NCBI RefSeq assembly: GCF_010104355.1
Contig: NZ_CP044972.1
Span: 2,480,001 to 2,544,000 of the forward strand
DNA from: Hydrogenophaga sp. PBL-H3
GTDB lineage: Bacteria; Pseudomonadota; Gammaproteobacteria; Burkholderiales; Burkholderiaceae_C
Reading direction: 5' to 3'
DNA length: 64,000 nt
Numbering within the stretch: the stretch's first letter is position 1; each line of letters opens with the position of its first letter. The notes beneath the pieces are model-generated. The model had not been told where the DNA came from. It did not search any database and worked only from the letters and a program-made list of their open reading frames with translations. The position numbers and the translations under genes were made by a program. Shown here in pieces: positions 15,001-24,000 of the stretch.

Positions 15001-18000
15001 AGCGCCCCGGCGGCGGTGGACACACCACCGCCCAGGTTGCTCGGGATCAGGTCCAGCACGAAGCTCAGCGCGGCGTCCAGGTCCTGACCGGCCACGGTGC
15101 GCACCAGCCAGGTGGTGGTGCTGAAGTCGGCGCTGTTCAGGTCCACATCGGCCGGGCCACCCTGGTACTGCACGACCTTGCCGCGCAGGGCGATCTGCTC
15201 TGTCGTCGTGCCGTAGTCGCTGGCCACGCGCACCAGCGCGCCCTTGTTCAGCGACTGCATGCCCGAGTTCGAGGTGAACTGGTAGTCGGCGATGAGGGTG
15301 CGCAGCAGGTTGGTGGCGATGCTGAGGCCATAGTCGTTGACCACCGAGGCGATGGCCTTGACGGTGGTGTCGGCGTTGATGAGGGCCGCGTCGTCGGCGG
15401 TCACGACGAGGCTGCCGCCCACATGGTTGGCGGCCGCGTCGGCCAGGCCGGTGATGTTCTCGAGGTGGGCGCGCGTGTCGCTGCTGACCATGTTCTTGGC
15501 CAGAACCACGCCCACGGCCGTGGCGTTGGCTCCCTTGAGGGCCACCGCGGCCGACGTGGCCTCGTTGCTCACGGTCGCGTCGATGGAGGCTTCCGTCACG
15601 GCGCTGACCGTGAGGTCTCCGCCCACCGCCAGCACGGTGTCGCGCAGGGTGGCGTGCGTGAGCGCCGGGCGCTCGGCCGCAAACACCTTGAGCGTTCGCT
15701 CCCAGGCCAGCGGATCATCGAAATCGGCGTTGTTCAGGTCCACGCGGCTGGTGGTGGTGGTGCCCAGGTAGCGGTAGACGGCATCGGCGTCGTTCACGTC
15801 CTGCACCAGCGCGCCGTTGTTGATCCCGTCTTCCAGGATCTCGTCGGAGCGGTGGTCGTAATCGAACGGACCGACCAGGGTGTCGATCGCATTGAACAGC
15901 ACGTTCTGCGGCTCCCAGCCCACGGTGTTGAAGGCCAGGGTCACGCCCACGCCCTTGTCGCCGCTGGTGGTCGAGTTCAGGTTCACGGCCTCGATCAACG
16001 AGACGTTGGAGGCCGTCACGGCCAGGTCCCCCGTGAGGGTGACCGTGCTGCTGTCCAGCAGCGCCTGCGCGTTGCTCAGGATCAGGTTGGTGGCGATCAC
16101 GCCGCTGACAGCCACCACGTTGCCTTTGCCCAGGGCGCTGCCGCCGGAGGCGCTGGCCGCGCTGTCGGCGGTGGCGCGGATGACGGCGGTCTGGTCGGCC
16201 GTGACCGACAGGCTGCCGGCTGTCAGCTGAACGTCCGACACCTCGGCGTCCACATCGCTGCGCACGTCGTTGAGCACGATGAGCGCACCCACGCCGATCG
16301 AGTCGGAGTCGCTGATGTTGTAGCCGCTGGGAATCAGCTTGGTGACCAGCACCTCTTTCCAGAAGTCGAGGTTGGTGTAGTCCGCGCTGCCCAGGTTCAC
16401 GCTGGCGTCGGAGCCCATCCATTCGTAGATGGCGCCGGCACCACCGATCTTCAGCCACAGCGTGCTGTCGGTGTAGTCCACCAGGCCCAGGTCGGCGTCG
16501 GCCACTGCGCTGCTGCCCAGGTACTCGTAGACCACGCCAGCCTCGCCGCCCACACGCACCCACTGGGTGGTGTCGCCGTAATCCTGCGCGGCCAGGTCCA
16601 GCCGCAAGCCGGCACCTCCAACACCCACGTACCGGTAGACCCCGCCGGCCACGGCCTGCCAGTCGCCGCCGGTGAAGTCTTGCGCCGCAAGATCCACCGG
16701 GCCGCTGTCGCCGCGGTAGGCGTACACCGCTCCGTCATCGCCCTGGACACGCGCCCAGCGGTCCGTGTCGTCGTAGTCTTCAAGTTCGAGGTCGACGCTG
16801 CCGGGGGTTCCCACGTAGCGGTAGATCGCCGAGCTGAGCACCTGGCCGTCGGCTTCGGAACCGGGTTCGCCCATCACCACGCGCTTGACGAAATCGCCTG
16901 CGTCCAGATCGACGAGCTGGATGTCGCCATCGGCAGCCGTGACCGTGTAGTCGGCCTCCAGCTTGACGAACTGGCCGTTGCTCAGGCTGACCGTCTTGTC
17001 GCCCCGGGTGCTCAGGCCTGCGTCGTTGTAGTCGTCGGTGAGCTGCACCTTGTCGCCAGTGACGATCAGGCGCTTGCCGGACTCGTTGGTGAAGCGCGTC
17101 GCGTCAAAGCCGTCGGCCACTTCCACCCGCTTGCCCTGGGTGAGCAGGACGCCGCTGTCATCGCTGCTGAAGTCGGGGTCACCGTAGTCGTCGGCCAGGC
17201 GCACCCGGTCGCCAAAGACCAGCTGCACCGTGCCGTCACCGCTCTGGTGGTCGGCGGCGATGAAGTCGTTGATCGTCTCCTGCAACACGGCGGCGCCGCC
17301 GTCGTTGGTGGTCATGGATGCCGACACCAGCTTGACGTTGGCATAGATGCCCGAGACGTCCTGTGCCGCCACGGTGACCGCACCGGCTTCGGTGGTCAGG
17401 GTGTCGTCGCCACGGATGTAGGCTTGCGCGTCGCTGCTGACCTTGTTGCTGGCCACGACCGCACCCACGCTCTGGCCCTTGGCGCCGTACAGCGCCGAGG
17501 CGGTGGACTGGGCCACGTTGCTCACCGTGGCATTGATCAGGGCCTGCGAGGTGGCGCTGACCGTCAGGTCGCCGTCCACGTCGAGCGCGGTGTCGGTGAT
17601 ATGGGCCAGCACCAGCGCGGGTTGCTCGTTGGCGAACGGGTTGATGACCCGCTTCCAGCGATCGGGGTTGGCCTGGAGGTCGGCGCCGAGGTCGATCGGC
17701 ACCGGGTCCTGCAGCGCCCAGTCGGCGCTGACGAAGCCGGTGGCACTGAACAGCGCGCGCAGGTCGATGCCGTCCCCGTCGGACAGGTCGCTGCCGGCGT
17801 ATTCGTACAGGCCGGCCTCGGCCAGCACGGTGACGCCGTCGGTGTCCAGCAGGTCGGCGTTCAGGCGCACGCGGTCCCCGGCCACCAGCGCCGTGGGCTT
17901 GCTGTAGACCGTGTACTCCTGCGCGCTCTCGCCGGTGCCGGCGTACCAGTAGATGTCGCCGGTGCCCATGTCTTTGACGCGATCGCCCACGGCCAGCGAA

Positions 18001-21000
18001 TCCACCGTCTCGGTGCTCTCGTGGTCGTACTGGTCGACCGGACGGCCGATGATGGTGTCCAGCGCGTTGAACAGGAAGTTCTGCGACTGCCAGCCGATGG
18101 AGTTGAAGGCCAGCGTGACGCCGACCCCGGTTTCGCCGGTGCTGGTGGTGGCCGTCATCGTGGCGTCGATGGTGGATTCGTTCTCGGCCAGCACCGCCAC
18201 GCTGCCACCGCCGGTGGTGGTGATGTCGCTGTCGGTGATGGTGGCCGTGACGTGGCTGAGCACCACGTTGGTCACGATCTGGCCATTGACGGCCAGCACC
18301 GAGCCTTTGCCCAGGAAGCTGCCGCCCGAGGCCTGAACGCTCGCCTCGGCGGTGGCCTGGATGAAGGCGGTCTCGAAGGCGTTGACGTTGACCGACTCGA
18401 CACGGCGCCACAGGTCGGCGTCGTCAAAACCGGTGTCGTCCAGCTCGAATTCGCGGTCCGACTCGCCCAGGTACTCAAACACGCGGCCGTCGGTGGCCTG
18501 CACCCGCTGGCCGGTCTCGATCTCGATCACGTCCACACCCGCAGCCGGCGCAACGTGTTGCCACACCGTGGGCTGGGCCGCCGTGACCACCGCGTTGTGG
18601 ATGTAGGCGTCCACCCCGCTGCGCACGTCGTTCATCACCACGAGGATGCCCACCGCCGTTGCGTCGGACTCGGTGAGGTTGCCGATGCCCGGGTACAGGT
18701 CTTCCAGGTTGTCCGCGCCACCGACGAGCTTCTCCCACACGAGCTCGTCCGTGTAGGTCTGGGCAGACAGCAACAGCTCGCCGCCCGTCTGGCCGATGTA
18801 TCGGTACACCGCGCCGGCGTCGCCGCGCAAGGGATCAAAGTCCGGGCCCACCTTGACCTGTGTGCCGGACTCCACCAGCACCGTGCCCGAGCTCGTGGTG
18901 TAGTCGAAATCACCCGGCAGCAGGGCTTGGATCTGATCGACCACGCCGGCCAGGGTGTTGCTGGCCACCGCCAGTTGAGACAAGGCCGAGCTGGCGTTGA
19001 TGCCAGCCTCGTCCTGCGCCTGCACGGTCACGGCACCCTCCGCCTGCACCGTGCCGGCGGTGGCGCCGGTGAAGGCGATGTAGGCCTTGGCAAAACTGCT
19101 GACCTTGTTGCTGGCCAGCACACCGCCACCGGCCACGGCCTCGGCGCCCTCCATGGCGCCGGGGATGACGATGTCCACCTCGGCCACGATCTCGTTGTCG
19201 TTGCCCACATACGAGCTGATCTGGGCCGTGGAGCGGGCATCGACGGTCACGTCGCCGCCAGACACGATGCGGGTGTCGAGCGCGTAGGCCTGCACCTCGG
19301 CTGGCTGCTCGCCGTTGAAGGCGTCGGAGATCAGTGGGTCGCCGATCAGCGCGTCCACCGCGTTGAAGAGCACGTTCTGCGACTGCCAGCCGATGGTGTT
19401 GAAGGCCACCACGGCCGTCTTGGCACCCCAGGCCTCGACCTTGCTCGTGACCTCGGCGTCGATGGTGGAGAGGTTCTCGGCCCGGATGGCCACGCTGCCA
19501 TCGGTCTGGACGTCGCTGCCGGTGACGGTGGCGTTGGCGCTGCTGAGCACCAGGTTGGTCGCGATCACGCCGCCGGTGCCGTCCCACGGAACCACGTAGC
19601 TGTCGTCAAGCGCGTTGATGGTCGCGCTCTCCCACGCCTGCACGCTCAGGTCACCACCGATGCGCAGCACCGCGCCGTCGATGCTGGCCAGCACCTCGCT
19701 GCGCACGTCGTTGCGGTCGATCAGGCCGTACAGGCTGGTGGATTCACCGGCCAGGCTCGGGTCGGTGCCGGTGGCCTTTTTCTGCGAGGCACTGAGCACC
19801 GACAACACAGCGTAGGTGGTGGAGTCGGTGATGAGGTTGGCCGGGTTGAGGCGCTTCCACCGGCCGTAGTCGGTGAAGTCGTCCAGGTCCAGCGCGGACA
19901 GGTCCACCTGCAGGCCCAGTGCATCGGAGCCCATCCACTGGTAGCTGCCACCCACCTCGACCCAGCGGGTGGTGTCGGTGAAGTCCTCGGTCGCCAGGTC
20001 CACGTCGGCACCGTTGGCGAGACCGATGAAGCGGTAACGGCTGCCGGCGGTGCCGTCGCCGTCGAAGCCCTCGTCGAGCTCGACCACATCACCCACCGCC
20101 AGCACGACGATCTGCTCGGTCTCGCCATCGTTCTCGTAATCGGCGTCGAACGCACCGAAGCTGACGTACACCTTGTCGCCAAACACCAGGTCCTGCATGC
20201 CCGACTCGGTGGTGTACTGGTAGTCGTCCAGGAAGGCGCTGGCCGCGTTGTTGAACAGCCCGGTGGCGGCGTCGTTGGTGGGCGACACCTCGGCCGACAG
20301 CCGGGTCTCGGCATCCACCGAGGCCTCGTCCAGCGCTTCCACCAGCACGTTGCCGCCCACGATCAGGTCGCCCAGCACCGGGTGGGTGTAGCCGTCCGTG
20401 AAGGCGATGCGTGCGGTGGCGCTGCTGTTGACCAGGTTGCTGGAGAGCACGCCGCTGACGCTCTGGCCGGCCGCGCCGAAGAAGGCGCTGGGGTAAGAGG
20501 TGGCGTCGTTGCTCACCCGGGCAAAGATCTGCGCGGCGTTGTCGGCGGTCAACCGGAAGTCGCCGCTGGCGCGCACCTGGCTGTCGAGCACGGTGGCGTT
20601 GACGCGCGCGGCGCGCTCGTCGGCGAACAGGCTCGTGCCCAGCAGCGCGTCCAGCGTGTTGTAGAGCAGGTTCTGGGCTTCCCAGCCCACGGTGTTGAAG
20701 GCCAGCAGGAAGGCCGCCGTCTGGGCACCCGAGGTGGCCACCACGCGGGTCAGCGCGTCGATCTGCGACAGGTTCTCGGCCGCCACGGCGATGTCGCCGC
20801 CGGTGGTGCCGGTGGTCGCCAGCACGCTGTCGGTGACCAGCGCGTCGGCGGCGCTGAGCACCAGGTTGGTCGCCAGCACGCCGCCCAATGCCAGCGAGGT
20901 GCCTTTGCCAAACACGTTGCCGCCCGACGAGGACAGCGCCGCGTCGGTGTCGGCACGGATCACGGCCGCCACGCTGGCCGTCACGGCGATGGCGGCATCG

Positions 21001-24000
21001 GTGTCGTCGGCCGAAGCGGCTGTCACCTCGGCCTGGTCGATCTGCGCCAGCACCGCGCTGCGCACGTCGTTGAGCACCACCACGCCGCCCACGCCCACCG
21101 AGTCGGATGAGGTGATGTTCAGCCCGGAGGGGATGACCTGCGACTCGGGGACGAGCTTCCAGAGCGTGTCGTCGCCAAAGTCGGCCAGCACGAGGTCCAC
21201 CGTGGCCGTCTGGCCCATGTACTGGTAGATCTCGCCTTCGCTGCCGCTGATGACGCGCCACAAGCTCTCGTCGGTGTAGTCCTGCAAGGCGAGGTCGAGC
21301 GTGGCGTCGCTGCCCAGGTACTCGTACAACGTGTCGGCATCGCCGCCGATGCGCACCCAGCGCGAGGTGTCTGTGTAGTCCTCGGTCTGCAGATCGGTGC
21401 GCTGGCCGCGCGTGCCGGGGGCGACGAAGCGGTAGGTGGCGCCGGCGTCGCCGCGCGACGGGTCGTCGTGGTCGTCGGCCAGTTGCACCACGTCGGCGTA
21501 ACGCAGCAGGCGCACGCCGTTGTCAGAGCTGAACTTGCTGGCGGTGTGCTCGGCGCTGACCAGCACCCTCTGGCCCGTCGCCAGGGACTGCTCGCCGTCC
21601 CCGCTGTCGAAGTCCTTGTCGCCGTAGCCCGCAATGAGCTGCACACGGTCACCGAACTCCAGGGGCGCATTCGGATCGTCGCTGAGGTGGTCCACCGGCA
21701 GGAGGGCGTCGATCTCGCCGCCGAGGAGGCCCACGCCGCCATCGTTGGACGTGACGGAGTCGGACACCAGCCGGGTGTTGGCGTAAATGCCCGCGTTGTC
21801 CTGGGCCACCACCGCCACGCGGCCTGCGGCCTGCACGTCGGCATCCACCGGGTGGACGAAGGCGTCTGTGTAGACGATGGACGCTTCGGCCGCGCTGCTG
21901 ACCTTGTTGCTGGCCAGGATGCCGCCAATCGACTTGCCGGTGGCGTTGATCAGGGCCGACGCGGCCGAGCTGGCGGCGTTGCTCACGGTGGCGTTGATCT
22001 GCGCCTCGCCCACGGCGCTGACGATCACGTCGCCCTTGCTGGTGACGAGGGTATCAAGCAGCCGCGCGCGGGTGGCGGCGGGCAGCTCGTTGCCGTAGGG
22101 CGAGACCACCTCGTCCCATTGCGTGGCGTCGCCCTGGAAACCGTCTGCCAGGGCCGCGATGGTGGTGGTGTCGCCGAGGTACCGGTAGACCTTGCCGTCG
22201 TCGGCCAGCACGCGGTCGCCGGTCAGGAGTTTGCCCACGTCGGCGGCACGCACGTCGAAGGTCTCGACCTGCTGGCCCGCGGCCACCAGGGTCCAGCTCG
22301 ACGGAGCATCGTTGTAGAAGAAATCGCCCAGGGTCTGGCCCGACACGGTGGGCCCGCCGTAGGTGTAAACGGAGCCATTGGCTGCGAGCACGCGCGTGCC
22401 CTGGGCCAGCGCGCCGACCTCGGTGCGCGTGGCATCAAACGAATCCACCGGCCGGCCGATGACCGCATCCAGCGCGTTCATCAGCAGGTTCTGCGAGGTC
22501 CAGCCCACGCTGTTAAAGGCCAGCATCACGCCCACAGCGGTGTCACCGCTGCTGGTCTTGCTGAGCAGGGTGGCGTCGATCTGCGCGGTGTTCTCGGCCG
22601 TCACCGCCACGTCGCCCACCGTGCTGGTGAGCTCGCTGCGCAGGGCCAGTGCGTCGGCGCCGCCGAGCACGAGGTTGGTCACGGCGCTGCCGTTGCCGGC
22701 GATGACGGTGCCACTGCCGTAGAGGCTGCCACCCGAGGCCTCGGCGGCACTGAGCGTGCTGGCCGTGATGATGGCCTGGCCGACGGCATGGATGCCGATG
22801 GCCGCACCGGTGAGCGTGCTGTCGGCCACGGTGGCGTTCACGCCGCCGCGCACGTCGTTGCGCACCACCATGCCGCCAATGGCGATCGAGTCGGAATTCG
22901 ACACGTTGCCAAAGGCCGGGACGATGTTGCGCTCGTCCACGCGCAGCCAGTCGGCGCTGCGGTAGTCCACGGTGTCCAGATCGATGACCGCTGGGTCGCT
23001 GCCCTGGTAGACATACAGCGCGCCCGGCACACCCTGGGTGCTGTCCGAGGCCACGCGCACCATGTCGTCCGGGTTGACGGTCTGCTGGCCCGAGCGCGAG
23101 GTGTAGCGGTACTCGTTGAGCAGCGCCCGGGCCAGGTTGTTGATCAGGCTGGCGCCACCGTCGTTGCTGGTGGACCCCTTGGCCAGCATCTCGGCCCCGG
23201 ACTGGATGGAGCTGCTCTCGGTGGCTCGCACCTCGATGGCGCCGGCGGCCGTGATGGAGCTGCCCTGGGTGGCATCGGACGGGTCACCGACCGATGCCAG
23301 GGTCTCGGTGCTGACCATGTTGCTGGCCAGCAGCGCACTCACCGACAAACCCGTGGCGCCGTAGATGGCGCTGGCGGTCGACGTGGCCTGGTTGTCGACG
23401 GTGGCGTCGATCAGGGCCGCCATCTCGGCGGTGATCGCCACGCTCCCGTGGGTGGTCACCACCGTGTTCAGCAATTCGGCGCGCGCGCCCGCCTTGTCTT
23501 CTTCGGCGATGTCGGTGGACACCAGGGCATCGACCGTCTGGTACAGCAGGTTCTGCGCTTCCCAGCCCAGGGTGTTGAAGGCCAGCGTGACGCCTACGCC
23601 GGTGTCGCCCGAGGTCACCGCGTTCTTCACGGTGGCGGTGATGCTGGAGCGGTTCTGGGCGTCGATGGTGAGCGTGCCGGTGCCGACCGGTCCACCGAGG
23701 CTCTTCTCCAGCTTGAGACGGCTGTTGCTGGCCCGGGCATCGGCCTGGCTGCGCACCATGTTGGTGGCGATCAGGCCGCTGGCGGCGATCACCGTGCCGG
23801 TGCCGTAGGCGCTGCCGCCCGACGCGGTGGCGTTGGCGTCGGCCACCGACGAGATCGTCGCGGCCTGCAGCGCGGTCACGGCGATGTCGCCGTCCGTGAT
23901 CTCGGCCACCACCTGGTCCAGCAGGGCCAGCACGTCGGTGCGCAAATCGTTGCGCACCACGAGACCGCCGATGGCGACCGAACTGGAATTGGCGAGGTTG

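Noticed and set aside
13509-21110. A 2,533-codon open frame on the plus strand, and many other long plus-strand frames across 1-26 kb
   Set aside because: They are antisense to the giant gene, have His/Gln/Asp/Arg-rich low-complexity translations with no domains, and arise from the GC-rich codon pattern of the real frame.
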